Origin: Isoetes taiwanensis
Taxonomy: Eukaryota; Streptophyta; Lycopodiopsida; Isoetales; Isoetaceae
Direction: 5' to 3'
Assembly: GCA_021234155.1 (NCBI GenBank)
Contig: JAJEKV010000086.1
Location: 186,001-250,000 of the forward strand
DNA: 64,000 nucleotides
The first letter of the stretch is position 1; each line of letters starts with the position of its first letter. Made by a program: the position numbers and the translations under genes. The notes under the pieces were generated by a model that was not told where the DNA came from, made no database searches, and was given only the letters and a program-made list of their open reading frames with translations. This document shows, piece after piece, positions 52,831-64,000 of the stretch.

Positions 52831-55340
52831 CACTGCTTTGAAGGGATCGTTGGTTACTATCTGAAAAAGACATGGGCTAACACTTTATCTCAAAAATTTA
52901 AACTATGGAGCAAAGAATTTCCCATGCTAGACCATTAAGAAGGAATATTTGGAGGGTTTTATGGGAGATGTTGCCAATATGGTATAAAGCTATAAAAACA
53001 GTTTATGCTCTTAAAACTCTAATTGCTGTTATCCATCTACGTATTGAATACACAATGGAGCTTTGTAATTGTACATTGTTTTGGTTAATTACTTGTTTAT
53101 GGACACTTGATTGTCTATAAAGGTTTATTGTGGCCAAAGTTCACATTATAGCCATTGTTTGATCCATTTTCTTCACCAATGCAAGCTCTATCATGGCCAA
53201 AGGCACTTTGAAGTTATGCCATTTGAATCAAGATATTTGGTATTCAACATCTTCTAGCCCTTGCTTAGATCGAAGTGAGACCATAGGGCATATGTCTTAC
53301 TACATTTAGGTTTAGATTAAGGTATGCCTTTATTCTAGAACTCAAAAATCTTGGACCCACCATGGATGACTAGGTCGTGGCCTTAGATAAGATAAGATAA
53401 GATAAATATTTTATCGTCCTCGGAAACCCAATCGGGTTATGGGACTATATTGAACTTAGTCATATGGGGGGTAGTGCAATAGCTCTTAGGAAAATTAAAA
53501 AAAAAAATGCCCTATATTTTTGCATATTAGTTATGGTATTTATAAAAATGCCCCTATTTCTCCACGTTGTTTAGCAGTACAACTACAAATTAAGTTGAAC
53601 TTATGTATTTTATCGCAAACTACATACCTTAAGCTAGAAGCTCACACCTTGGATCCCAAAATCCCCTATCGTGTGACCAATAGTCTTCAAATTGTTTGTT
53701 GTAAGTGCATTTTCTTACATCTATTCTTGAGCCAAAAAAGGAAAAGAAAAAGTCCACAGAGGCAATTGAAGTTCAAATAAAGTAGCCAAGAGCAATGGTT
53801 GCGGTCTGTAAAAGGGGTAAGAATGGATCTTATTGCTTCATAAGAGGGGAATGAAGACGACATTATTGGGAAGACTGAGAAAAAAAAACAAAGAAAATAG
53901 CTTAAACAATGTACTCAAAACAAAATCAACAATCCCAACTAAATCATCCAAAAGCTCATAATAAACGCTAATTTAATTCCCACCATCCACCAACAAACAA
54001 ACAAAAGTGAAGACACCAAAAATGCGATAACCTAACCTAACTACGCAATCAATCCAATCCAACCCAACCCATTCCCCAAGCTTGCATTAATGCTAGTTGT
54101 ACTTTTCAAAGCGATTAGTTATGGGTAATGGCTAATGCATTGGTGGATGCCATTGGGCCAGTTAAATGCCTTTTCTTGAGGAGTCAATATTGTAAAGTAC
54201 AATTCATGACATTTATTTGTTTTTAATAATTGTACTTTGTTAAGTGATTGGTTATGGATAATGAACATTGGTGGATGACATTGGGCCAAATTAGATGCAT
54301 GACAAAGTGCAGAAGGTGTTGATAGCTTTTGTAGATGCCTCGGAGTGCATTTTGTATAGTCATCTTGCAAATTTGTGCATAAGTAGAGGCAATTTGTGTT
54401 GTATCAAATATATGATATTAATTTATGGATATGCTACAACATCATCATTCCAATCATCATCATTATATTAGAAGTATAGTCGTCTTTGTTCCTTGACTAT
54501 GCAATTCACATGTGTTATTCTTCAAATACTATGTTTGTTTGCATATAGTTATTCTCAAGGGCAAATTCATTACATTTTGTGTCGTCCTTCATTGCTCACA
54601 ATGTAACATACCTTCATTGATTATGGGGCAATTTCAACGTCCTTACAAGTTCCCACACATTTTCATTACATTTATACTTCAATGTGAATTCCTACTAATG
54701 TTCAGTTCTTAGTCATTCCGTCCATATCTAAGCCATTCACAAGGGCAACCTGTAGTGCAACATCACCTTGTTGAACATTGATGGCATATCCTTTGATTTG
54801 TATCATAATTGAGTGAGAACCTTGGCAAAATTAGCAATGGCATCAATCTTTGGATTATGGTAGGGGTACGAGGTCCCATTACAGCGACGGGTAGTCTTCG
54901 TTTTGCAGCAGCGCCGCCCCCCCCCCGGGACGTGCCATTATCCCAGCCCTTGATATCCAGTTATTGTGTGGTGTGGATCTGCGCCACATCAAGTTGGGGG
55001 GCAGATAACGAAGGTGTCCCACAGCGACAACAATGTAGCTGAAAACCACATCAGTGGCGAGTTTTGAGGCACATAAGCAAAGAGAATTGTCGAGGGAGTA
55101 TGAAACTAAGCTAAGATGAAACCTGGCAAGGATCCGGATAAAATGCTAAAGATGTGGAGGTTTCTCTAGAAAATGGGGGTTCTCTATAGTGGCCTCTAGA
55201 GATGTGGAGTGGGATAAGGTTAAGTGAGGACGCGTTGCGAGAGATGAATGTAGCCACGTAGAAGAGACGTGGAGACGAACATGCAAGCAAAAGGAACGAA
55301 GAGAAAGAGAGGGAACGGTGGGAGCAACAAGCAGAAGGGT
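52830..55340. other. Gene-poor stretch with small repeats
   Basis: Holds a GATAA microsatellite (about 53384-53406) and a two-copy tandem repeat at about 54105-54290 (units around TTGTACTTT..GATTAGTTATGG..GGTGGATG(C/A)CATTGGGCC). No gene supported. Confidence 0.5.
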
Positions 55341-55348
55341 GTGTAGCT

Positions 55349-56683
55349 ATGGCGCCACAGAGCGAGCTGGTTCGGGAGATAGCATCAAGGGCAGTGCCGC
55401 TGAGGGATCTGCGGCCCCTAATTGACAGAATAAGCCGGGCGAAGGTCGTTATGCTCGGCGAGGCCAGCCATGGCACCCACGAATTCTACGACTGGCGCCG
55501 TCAGATCTCCCAGATCCTCATCCAGAATTACGGCTTCCGCATCCTGGCCGTCGAAGGAGACTGGCCCTCTTGCCAAACCATGAACAGATCCATCGCCCCT
55601 TCCCCCGCCCAACCGCCTATACCGGATCCCGTTATCAGCCTCCTCCAACGTAGCTTCAAACGCTGGCCTACCTGGATGTGGGCTAACAAGGAGACCGCTG
55701 ACTTCCTTGAATGGATCAAGGGCTTTAACTCCGGTCGCAGTCAACCCGACCAGGCTCGCTTCTTCGGCCTCGACGTTTACTCCCTCTTTGACTCCATCGC
55801 CCAGGTCATTGAACGCCTTGACCGCGTCAACAAGCCCATGGCTGACAGAGCCAGAAAGCACTATGCCTGCTTTGACCCCTTTAGTGCCAATGAAGAGGAC
55901 TATATCCAGAGTCTTCTCGAGTTTCCAGAAGGTTGTGAGAAGGAGGCCATCAAGGTTCTCACTGATTTGCTGCAGAAGCGCATCAACTCGGGTTCGGAAT
56001 TGGACGAGGAAATCTTCGATGCGCAGCAGAATGCTAGAATTGTCAAGAATGCTGAGTCTTACTATCGTGCCATGATCTATGGGAATGAGGATTCTTGGAA
56101 TGTTCGTGATAGGCACATGATGGAAACCCTAAATGTGCTCCTTCAAAGGAATCCTGACAATAAGGCCATTGTTTGGGCACATAATACACATATTGGGGAT
56201 TATCGCGCTACCAACATGCGCCGCATGGGACAAGTTAATATTGGAGGTCTGGCGCGCGAGCAATTCGGTGAGGATAATGTTGCTCTTGTTGGTTTTGGCA
56301 CTTTTCAAGGCACAGTTATTGCTTCAGACATGTGGGCTGGTCCCATTACCAAAATGTCAGTTCCTCCTGCTAGGGATGGTAGTTATGAGAATGCTCTTCA
56401 TGAGGCTGGTATCATTATGAGCATCCCTGATGGGCAATATTATATCATTCTTGACAAAGATGCAAGTGTCAAGGGCCATCCTCTCTCTGAAGTTCGAGGC
56501 AATCGCGCAATTGGAGTTGTTTATCATCCAAAGAAGGAGAGATGGGGGAATTATGTGCCCACAAGTTTGGCTAGAAGGTATGATGCTTTTGTTTTCATAG
56601 ATGAAACTACAGCCCTTAAGCCTCTAGCTGTTCAAGAGTTTGATGCAGAGCTTGTGCCTGAACTATTCCCTTCTGGTGTGTGA
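55349..56683 (+). CDS. Erythromycin-esterase-like protein, intronless
   Basis: A single 444-codon exon covers the whole family domain (PF05139 type; bacterial members are about 400-450 residues). Motifs: VVMLGEASHGTHEFY near residue 34-48 with the catalytic-region Glu and His, ILAVEGDWPSC near 66, FFGLDVYSLFDS near 138, and IVWAHNTHIGDYRATNMRRM near 275. There is no transit peptide, so it is probably cytosolic. EreA/EreB hydrolyse macrolide lactones; the substrate in a plant is unknown. The gene has no introns, is richer in GC than its surroundings, and is followed by AATAAA at about 56689. Bacterial ancestry is likely, but the flanks are plant DNA. Confidence 0.9.
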   Translation: MAPQSELVREIASRAVPLRDLRPLIDRISRAKVVMLGEASHGTHEFYDWRRQISQILIQNYGFRILAVEGDWPSCQTMNRSIAPSPAQPPIPDPVISLLQRSFKRWPTWMWANKETADFLEWIKGFNSGRSQPDQARFFGLDVYSLFDSIAQVIERLDRVNKPMADRARKHYACFDPFSANEEDYIQSLLEFPEGCEKEAIKVLTDLLQKRINSGSELDEEIFDAQQNARIVKNAESYYRAMIYGNEDSWNVRDRHMMETLNVLLQRNPDNKAIVWAHNTHIGDYRATNMRRMGQVNIGGLAREQFGEDNVALVGFGTFQGTVIASDMWAGPITKMSVPPARDGSYENALHEAGIIMSIPDGQYYIILDKDASVKGHPLSEVRGNRAIGVVYHPKKERWGNYVPTSLARRYDAFVFIDETTALKPLAVQEFDAELVPELFPSGV

Positions 56684-58190
56684 GTGAAAATAAACGTGTA
56701 TAAAAGGGTGGAAACAAGAACGTTATTTCCTTTTGGAGAGTGTAAATTAACATGTATAAATGAGTGGAAACAAGATCGTTTTTGAAGAAGTGTCGTTTGG
56801 AGCTTATTTTATGTCAATTATATAGCTTTATTATCTGGTTTGATTTTCTTGTATTTGTCAAAGTTAGGATGTAAATAGCATGCATGAAAAAGGAATGTAT
56901 TTTAAAGAGTAGCACATTACTTGTATAAAAGGAGAGTTTTGTATATTCTTTAGGAATGTTTCATTCGAGTGACTCTAATTTAGAGCTATTGATATTTTAT
57001 TTTCTTGTAGTCCCACAATCAACTCTTGATGATCCATGAAAAAAGTGACAAAACTCCAAATTTAGGCACAACTTTTGGTGATAGGTGCCAGTTAACTTTT
57101 TGCGTAGAAAACAACTTACTCGTTCCAATAAGAGGAGCATTGCCATAATAAACATTTAATTTTTACAAAACCATGATTTGAAACTCATGCCTGCACAAGG
57201 AGGCCGATCTACAAGCACACTGCAAACAATAGATAAAACCACACAAGCTACTCTCCCATCTTTTTGCTACACCAGCAACACGAGGATCGTGCCTTCGTCT
57301 TACCACTTCCACCTCCGAAGCTGTTTCAGCAAGAGAGCCCACCTCCAAAGCTCTTTCAGCAAGAGAGCCCTGCAAAAGGTTCAAATGAGATCTAGAGCAC
57401 TCCGTTCCATGATTATGGAGTTTATTCCATGGTTTTCTAAGAGTTCTGTCAATATGTCCAATGTCTTTGCAAGTGCCATGCGAAGCTCTTGAACAGCCAC
57501 ACAATTATCTCTTACAGAATCTTCGGCATCCGCTAAACTTGGTGTCTAAGTCCTTCATCAGAGACTCCACAACATAGCATGCCTCGGATTCTGATTCTTC
57601 AGTACTGTCGCTGATAACAACCACCTCCCGTTCTCTATCATGAATCACTCTCATGTTATCTCCACGGGCACAAACAAAGATACTCTATCAATTGCAATTA
57701 CAACAGAAGTATACTGCACAAGAGCAAGCTACCGCATCAACAATCAAATTCATGGTCACTGATATCAAGGGGAATATATGGAGCATCCGAATACGGAATC
57801 TCTGGATGGCAGGTGCGCACTCCACTATCCGCATATACAAATTCGTCAGCGTTGTTGCCATGTTGCACATTCTCTTCCCTATCCTCAAACGTGTTAGTAC
57901 TATCCTAGAAATGACCCCTATGGGCCCAGGCCGCTGCCAAATAATGCCATTCCAACATCCTTGTAAGTACAACCTTCAGGTGCTAGCATTATATGCCATG
58001 CAGCTTGCACCTTGGCAAAACCCAAGAACTTGCTGACCTAAATTTTGAAGTTTGCAGCATAGACTTCATACACTGACCCCAAATTTTGGTCCACTGTTGA
58101 AAACTATAGTTTTCTTAGGTCCACATGTTCTTTATTCAGATATTTCAAAAAAACCTACATGTAGCTCTGTGGAGGTGTGTTTTTACTAAC
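56684..58190. other. Downstream flank without a gene
   Basis: Just after the esterase, TGTATAAA..GTGGAAACAAGA.CGTT occurs twice (about 56697 and 56753). About 57133-57190 repeats 15019-15075. A 28-30 bp direct duplication (CTTTCAGCAAGAGAGCCC) lies at about 57308-57370. Coding-like fragments remain unassigned. Confidence 0.4.
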
Positions 58191-58240
58191 TAACGGTGTC
58201 GTTTTTTAAGTGGGCAAGGAATGTCCACTGTTATTTTTTT

Positions 58241-58530
58241 TAAGGAGCTGTGGTTTGTGTTTTTTTAGGACGTGTGGCTTTTTAAGGAGGTATTTTTTTA
58301 TTAAAAGAACTGTGGTTTTTTCTTTTGAGGTGGTGGTGTTTTTAAGGAGGTGTAGTTTTTGGAGGTGTGGTTTATAAATGTAGATTTTTTTAAGGAGCTG
58401 TGGTTTTTGTTTTTTAGGACGTGTGGTTTTTTAAGGAGGTATGTTTTTGTTTAAAGGAACTGTGGTTTTTTCTTTTGAGGTGGTGGTGTTTTTAAGGAGG
58501 TGTAGTTTTTGGAGGTGTAGTTTATAAGTA
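58241..58530. repeat. Tandem duplication of about 145 bp, G/T-rich
   Basis: Units 58241-58385 and 58391-58530 share TTAAGGAGCTGTGG, TTTAGGACGTGTGG, GAACTGTGGTTTTTTC, GAGGTGGTGGTG and GGAGGTGTAGTTT in order. Strong strand asymmetry: G and T on the plus strand. Confidence 0.85.
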
Positions 58531-58850
58531 AGTGTAGTTTTTAAGGAGGTTTTTTTTTAAAGGATATATAGTTCTCTAAAGGGTGTGGTATTTTAAGGTT
58601 CTTTATATCCATCTTTGTAAGCACCAATATACAATCATTGCACTACTCCCATCCACATGACACCCCATAAAGTATTCATGTTGTCATTTCATGCCATGTG
58701 TAAAAATGCAATATCTCATCTATTGTCCCTCTATCCCTCATGATTATAGAAAACTAGAATGCAAAGGTATACGAAGATCCCAAAATATAGTTGAATTGAA
58801 TTTAACTTCAACATCCATGGGGACCAACAAGTCTATCAGATCCAATGAGT

Positions 58851-58930
<80 letters not shown>
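58851..58930. repeat. (GT)n(GA)n compound microsatellite
   Basis: About 12 GT repeats run straight into about 27 GA repeats. Likely polymorphic. Confidence 0.97.
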
Positions 58931-58933
<3 letters not shown>

Positions 58934-59281
58934 TCTTTTATGCCTCAAATATATTTTTTGAGCATATGCACATGATCTCAGGTCCCATTCAGACTTGCAG
59001 GAGTTGAAAGCACACAACAAAGATCTTATAGAAATCCGGATTCAAAAAATTGTTTGCTGGGTTTTTCTTACGGTTCATTGAGAGAAAATATATCCAATTT
59101 CTCTCCATCACCTTAGTTCCAAATCAAGCCAAAGTTAATTCCAGATGTTCCTACAAGTTTTCCGTGATAGTCATTTCAAATATCAACAAAAAATGTTAAG
59201 AAACACTCAAGGTATCATCATTTGAGTGAAAATACCTTTTTATGCCATAGGGATGTGCAATAGCCAAATTTTCTGTCCACT

Positions 59282-60605
59282 TAGCTCAAACATGCAATTG
59301 AGGCTCAAATATGCCAAGGTGGCTCAAACATGCCACTAAGGTGGCTCAAACATGCCAAGGTGGCTTGCAAGGTGGCTCAAACATGCCACCTAGTCTCCAA
59401 CACGCCACCTAGGCTCAAACATGCCAAAATGGCTCAAACATGCCACGCGGGCTCGAACATGCCACATAGGCTCAAAGATGCCAAGGGGGCTTGCAACATG
59501 CCACCAAGGCTCCAACATGCCAAGGTGGCTCAAACATGCCACGCAGGCTCCAACATCCCACCTAGGCTCCAACATGCCAAGATCGCTCAAACATGCCACT
59601 TAGTCTCCAACATGCCACCTAGGATTCAACATGCCAAGGTGGCTTAAATATTCCAAGGTGGCTCAAACATGCCACACAGGCTCCAACATGCCACCTAGAC
59701 TCAAATATGCCAAGGTGGCTCAAGGATGCCACCTAGGATTCAACATGCCAAGGTGGTTTAAATATGCCAAGGTGGCTCAAGCATGCCACGCTGGGTCTCC
59801 AACATGCCACCTAGGCTCCAACATGCCAAGGTGGCTCAAGCATGCCACCTAGGCTCGAAAATGCCACCTAGGCTCAAACATGCCAAGGTGGCTGGAATAT
59901 GCCAAGGTGGCTCAACCATGCCACGCTGGCTCCAACATGCCACCTAAGCTCCAACATGCCAAGGTGGATCAAACATGCACGTGGGCTCCCAACATGCCAC
60001 CTAGGCTCCAACATGCCAAGGTGGCTCAAACATGCCACTAGACTCAAACATGTCAAGGTGGCTCAAACATGCCACGCGTGCTCCAACATGCCACCCGTGC
60101 TCCAACATGCCACCTAGGCTCAAACATGCCAAGGTGGCTCAAACATGCCACCTAGGCTCCAACATGACAAGGTGGCTCAAACATGCCAAGGTGGCTCAAA
60201 CATGCCACGCGAGCTCCAACATGCCAAGGTGGCTCAAACATGCCATCTAGGCTTCGACATGCCAAGGTGGCTCAAAACATGCCAAGGAGGCTCGAACATG
60301 CCATGTGGGCTCCAACATGCCACCTAGGATCCAACATGCCAAGGTGGCTCAAACATGCCACGTGGGCTCCCAACATGCCACCTAGGCACTAACATGCCAC
60401 CTAGGCTCGAACATGCCAAGGTGGCTCAAACATGCCGAGGTAGCTCAAACATGCTACATGGGTTCCAACATGCCACCTAGGCTCCAACATGCCAAGGTGG
60501 CTCAAACATGCCACGTGGGCTCCCAACATGCCACCTAGGCTCCAACATGCCAAGGTGGCTCAAGCATGCCACCTAGGCTCAAGCATGCCGTCTAGGCACT
60601 CCAAG
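59282..60605. repeat. Minisatellite, 19/38-bp unit, plus orientation
   Basis: Alternating half-units of the forms ACATGCCAAGGTGGCTCAA and ACATGCCACCTAGGCTCCA (or ..CGCGGGCTC..) fill about 1.3 kb. AGGTGGC of one half-unit is complementary to GCCACCT of the other. Open frames rich in MPRWLKHA-type peptides are by-products. Confidence 0.93.
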
Positions 60606-61661
60606 TGGTGACATGGCATGCCAAGTAAGCAAGGCCAAGTTTTGACTAGGCCAACAATGAAAAGATGTCCATCTTTGGTCTTTTCATTTGGTGATGTTGG
60701 CAAATTTTGGGTGACATGGCTAGATGGTGGTGACGTGGACATGATGGCTAGGACCTTTATGCAAGAAATATGATAACCTTTGGAATTTTTGGTAGAGGAG
60801 TTTGACAAGGGATAGAATAGAGGGATTTTGATGAAGTTAAAGTGCTGATACCCTTCCCCAAATCAAACCAGGCCAGGACTTTGTGCCGCTTCCTCACGAG
60901 AAGGGAGAGGCCAGATCGCAGGAGACAGACGTCACAAAGGTTACTGAGGCAGCCTTTCCTACCAGTGCTCCTCTGGGAGGGCAAATGCCAATGCCCCCCT
61001 CCCCCCACCCCAGAGTTCGGTTTCCCTATCCGGTCGTTGAATCTGCCGTTCAAGTAACCTGCTTCGAGCATGTTCAAAAAAATCCAAGATCCGTCCGAGA
61101 GAACGTATCAAACTGCGAAGCATCCTGCGGTCGACCGTGTAGAAACCCAAGTGTTTTGTCGTTTGGGCAGTACAAAGTCCCCGGAATGGAGATTCGACTT
61201 CGTCATGTGTCCTGAATGGCAAAATTACCCGAGGGACCCAAGTACATGGTCATTTTTGGCAACGAAAGAAACACGAACCCTCTACATGGCAGTATTCCGT
61301 AGCCACCTCTTAAGCCAATTCACTACGAACATGTCGGACATGAGCTATTTTGGCGCTTCTTGGAGAAGAGGTGGTCTTCTGCCCACGAAACTTGGTCCCC
61401 ATGTTAATGTCAATGTTTTGAGTCTATTGGCAGAGTCAGTTCACAGTTCTGGAGTGGGAGAGTTGCCCATCCGTAGTCAGGGTTCTTCGGGAGAGGACCT
61501 TTGGGGCAAACCACTTTCGGACAGTTTTAAGTCCGTCTTCTGGCATCAACACCCTCCCACTATGTGATGACATTGTGCAAGATCTTGCTCGAATCTGACT
61601 AGGATATGGCATCCAAAACGTAAACCCTGTTTGTTGCTAGGTTATTGAAGGGTTTACATTT
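59282..61661. repeat. Large inverted repeat, left arm
   Basis: A 2.4-kb arm whose inner part (60600-61661) is mirrored at 61940-63000 and whose outer part is a minisatellite mirrored at 62995-64000. Matching marks include GACATGGCATGCCAAGTAAG, the CTTTCCTACCAGTGCTCCTC block, AAGTAACCTGCTTCGAGCA and GTTGCTAGGTTATTGAAGGG. The arms differ at scattered sites. It resembles a foldback transposon; no transposase was found. Confidence 0.88.
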
Positions 61662-61939
61662 CGGACGCCAAAACGTGGTCATTTTCTTTGATAACTAGGT
61701 GCACCTTTTCTAGACATGTATGCGGAGCTATGACAACTAAAATAACAGAGTTTGGATCTATTGGCGATCCCGAATCATCCCAAAAAAGTTTTGCTACTAT
61801 AAAAGGCGTTCTTGACTTCTAATTGCCACACTGAGAGGGGGATAAATCCAAACCCCATTTTGTCAATTCCTATTGCTTCTTGTTTTCAACTGCAGCTTTT
61901 CGACCATGTCCCAAGTGCAACAGACTAAAACTCGACCTC
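61662..61939. other. Spacer of the inverted repeat, with TATA-like box
   Basis: 278 unique bases. CTATAAAAGG at 61797-61806 is followed about 100 bases on by an ATG at 61906 opening only 12 codons. It could be a promoter directed into the right arm. Confidence 0.4.
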
Positions 61940-64000
61940 CATAACGTAAACCCTTCAATAACCTAGCAACACACATGGTTTATGTTTCGGAAGCCATATC
62001 CTAGTCAGATTCGACCAGGATCTTGTAAATATCATCACATAGAGAAAGGGTGTTGACACCAGAAGACGGGCCCTTAAAACCTTCCGAAAGCAGTTTGCCC
62101 CAAAGGTCCACTTTTGAAGAACCCTGGCCACGGACGGGCAAGTCTCCCACTCCAAAACTGTGAACTGACTCTGCCAATGGACTCAAAAAGTCGACATTAC
62201 CCTGGGGACCACGTTTCGTGGGCAGAAGACCACCTCTTCTCCAAGAAGCGCCAAAGTAGCTCATGTCCAACACGTTCGTAGTGAATTAGCCTAAGAGGTA
62301 GGTGCGGAATACTGCCATGTAGAGGGTTCGTGTTTCTTTCGTTGCCAAAAATGACAATTTAACTTGGTCTCTAGGGTAATTTTGCCATTCCGAATGACAT
62401 GGCAAAGTCAAATCTCCATTCCGGAGTCTTTCTACTGCCCGAACGACAAAACACTTGGGTTTCTACACGGTCGACCGTATATAGGACATTTCGCGGATCG
62501 ATATGTTCTCCTGGGCGGATCTTGGATTTTCTTGAACCTGCTCGAAGCAGGTTACTTGAAGGGCTGATTCAACGGTCGGATAGGGAAACCGAGCTCCGGG
62601 AGGAGGGGCACTGGCATTTGCCCTCCCGGAGGAGCACTGGTAGGAAAGGCTGCCTCGATAACCTTTCTGAGGTCCGTCTCCTGGGGTCTGAGCTCTCCCC
62701 TCTGGTGAGAAAGCCGTGCAAACTCCTGGCCTGGTTCGATTTGCGGAAGGGTGTCAGCGCTTTAAGTTCTTCAAGATCCCTCTATTCTATCCCTTGCCAA
62801 CTCCTCTACCAAAAATTCCAAAGGTTATCATATTTCTTGCATAACGTCCTAGTCATCATGTCCATGTCACCACCATCTAGCCATGTCACCCAAAATTTGC
62901 CAACATCACCCAATGAAAAGACCAAAGATGGACATCTTTTCATTTTTGGCCTAGTCAAAACTTGGCCTTGCTTACTTGGCATGCCATGTCACCACTTGGA
63001 GTGCCTAGGTGGAATGCTTGAACCTAGGTGGCATGCCTGAGCCACCTTGGCATGTTGGAGCCTAGGTGGGATGTTGGAGTCCGCGTGGCATGTTGAAGCC
63101 ACGTTGGCATGTTTGAGCCTAGGTGGCATGTTAGAACCTAGGTGGCATGTTTGAGCCACCTTGGCAAGTTGAAGTCCACGTGGCATGTTGTAGTCCACGT
63201 GGCATGTTTGAGCCTAGGTGGCATGTTGGAGCCTAGGTGGCATGTTAAAGACCACGTGGTATGTTGGAGCCCACGTGGCATGTTTGAGCCACCTTGGCAT
63301 GTTAGAGTCACCTTGTCATGTTGGAGCCTAGGTGGCATGTTTGAGCCACCTTGGCATGCCTGAGCCACCTTGGCATGTTGGAGCCTAGGTGGCATGTTGG
63401 AGCCCACATGGCATGTTCGAGCCACCTTGGCATGTTTGAGCCACCTTGGCATGTTGGAGCCTAGGTGGCATGTAGGAGCCCGCGTGGCATGTTTGAGCCA
63501 CCTTGGCATGTTTGAGCCAACTTGGCATGTTAGAGCCTGGGTGGCATGTTGGGAGCCCACATGGCATGTTTCAGCCACCTTGGCATGTTGGAGCCTAGGT
63601 GGCATGTTGGAGCCCGCGTGGCACGTTTGAGCCACCTTGACATGTTTGAGCCACCTTGGCATGTTTGAGCCTAGGTGGCATGTTGGTGCCTAGGTGGCAT
63701 GCTTGAGCCACCTTGGCATATTGGAGCCCGCATAGCATGTTTGAGCTTAGGTGGCATGTTGGAGCCCACGTGGCATGTTTGCACCACCTTGGCATGTTCG
63801 AACCTGCGTGGTATGTTTGAGCCACCTTGGCATGTTGAAGCCACCTTGGTGGTATGTTTGAGCCATCTTGGCATGTTTGAGCCTAGGTGGCATGTTTGAG
63901 CCACCTTGGCATGTTTGAGCCACCTTGGCATGTTGGAGACTAGGTGGCATGTTGGGAGCCACGTGGCATGTTGGAGTAACCTTGGCATGTTGGAGCCTAG
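61940..64000. repeat. Large inverted repeat, right arm, runs off the window
   Basis: Reverse complement of the left arm. The minisatellite part starts at about 62995 (GCCACCTTGGCATGTTTGAG form) and continues to the window end, so the full element is longer than 4.7 kb. Confidence 0.88.

Noticed and set aside
55349-56683. Bacterial contamination as the source of the esterase gene
   Set aside because: It sits within continuous AT-rich plant-like DNA with a plant-type AATAAA downstream and no neighbouring bacterial genes. Not fully excluded without reads.
59330-60392. Open frames with repeated MPRWLKHA-type peptides
   Set aside because: They exist in several frames of the same 19/38-bp repeat because the unit rarely contains stops. 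No start context or unique domain.
61070-61567. 165-codon frame in the left arm of the large inverted repeat
   Set aside because: The mirrored copy in the right arm does not keep the frame and nothing resembles a known protein.
59282-64000. Regular short repeats that could be taken for a CRISPR array
   Set aside because: Units adjoin directly with no unique spacers, occur in two mirrored arrays and lie in plant nuclear DNA. They are a minisatellite.

Overview
The window is nuclear DNA from a land plant. The evidence is plant-type transposons (an L1-type LINE, a CACTA element, a chromodomain Ty3/gypsy element), a eukaryotic tRNA-Leu(UAG), GT-AG introns and long gene-poor stretches. A complete intronless erythromycin-esterase-like gene and the transposon mix make me favour a non-flowering lineage (fern, lycophyte or bryophyte); that is inference. 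Many reading frames carry one- or two-base breaks, often at homopolymers. I cannot tell true decay from consensus error.

Layout. 1-182: start of an unknown gene leaving the window on the minus strand. About 480-2300: decayed minus-strand LINE reverse transcriptase. 3430-10010: a broken multi-exon gene region whose clearest part is a spliced 369-residue protein with an FCP1/NIF-type HAD fold; it is peppered with about 15 copies of a short perfect or near-perfect palindrome (core CTCGACTCGCGAGTCGAG). 12578-12657: tRNA-Leu. 16860 to about 24640: a near-complete minus-strand LINE with five closely packed reading frames. 27985-28576: a foldback MITE. 31359-51766: a CACTA element with a minus-strand Tnp2-type transposase and a plus-strand TnpA-like gene. 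Nested in an exon of the TnpA-like gene, with an exact 5-bp duplication (ATTGG), is a 14-kb minus-strand Ty3/gypsy chromovirus (36396-50389). 55349-56683: the erythromycin-esterase-like gene. 59282-64000: a large inverted repeat whose arms carry a 19/38-bp minisatellite; it leaves the window on the right.

The standout observation is in the chromovirus. Besides gag, protease, RT, RNase H, integrase and chromodomain it carries a cargo region encoding a histone H3-like protein. A start codon followed by MARTKQTARK lies at 48355, and an intact H3 histone fold ending HIKGERP lies at 47093-47400, separated by a long low-complexity linker that is frame-broken in this copy. A second, unrecognised cargo frame follows (about 46358-44848). 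Each cargo gene has its own TATA box, the two promoters are recognisably homologous, and each is preceded by two copies of a 63-67 bp hairpin palindrome. The chromovirus thus seems to carry a histone gene and a duplicated regulatory cassette. Its integrase ends in a chromodomain, a fold that in relatives reads H3 tails, so an element-encoded H3 tail could act in its own targeting or chromatin handling (inference).

The LINE is the second notable system: five minus-strand frames with gaps of 2 to 34 bases or short overlaps, suggesting polycistronic translation. Apart from these, the intergenic stretches hold only minor repeats or nothing I can recognise.
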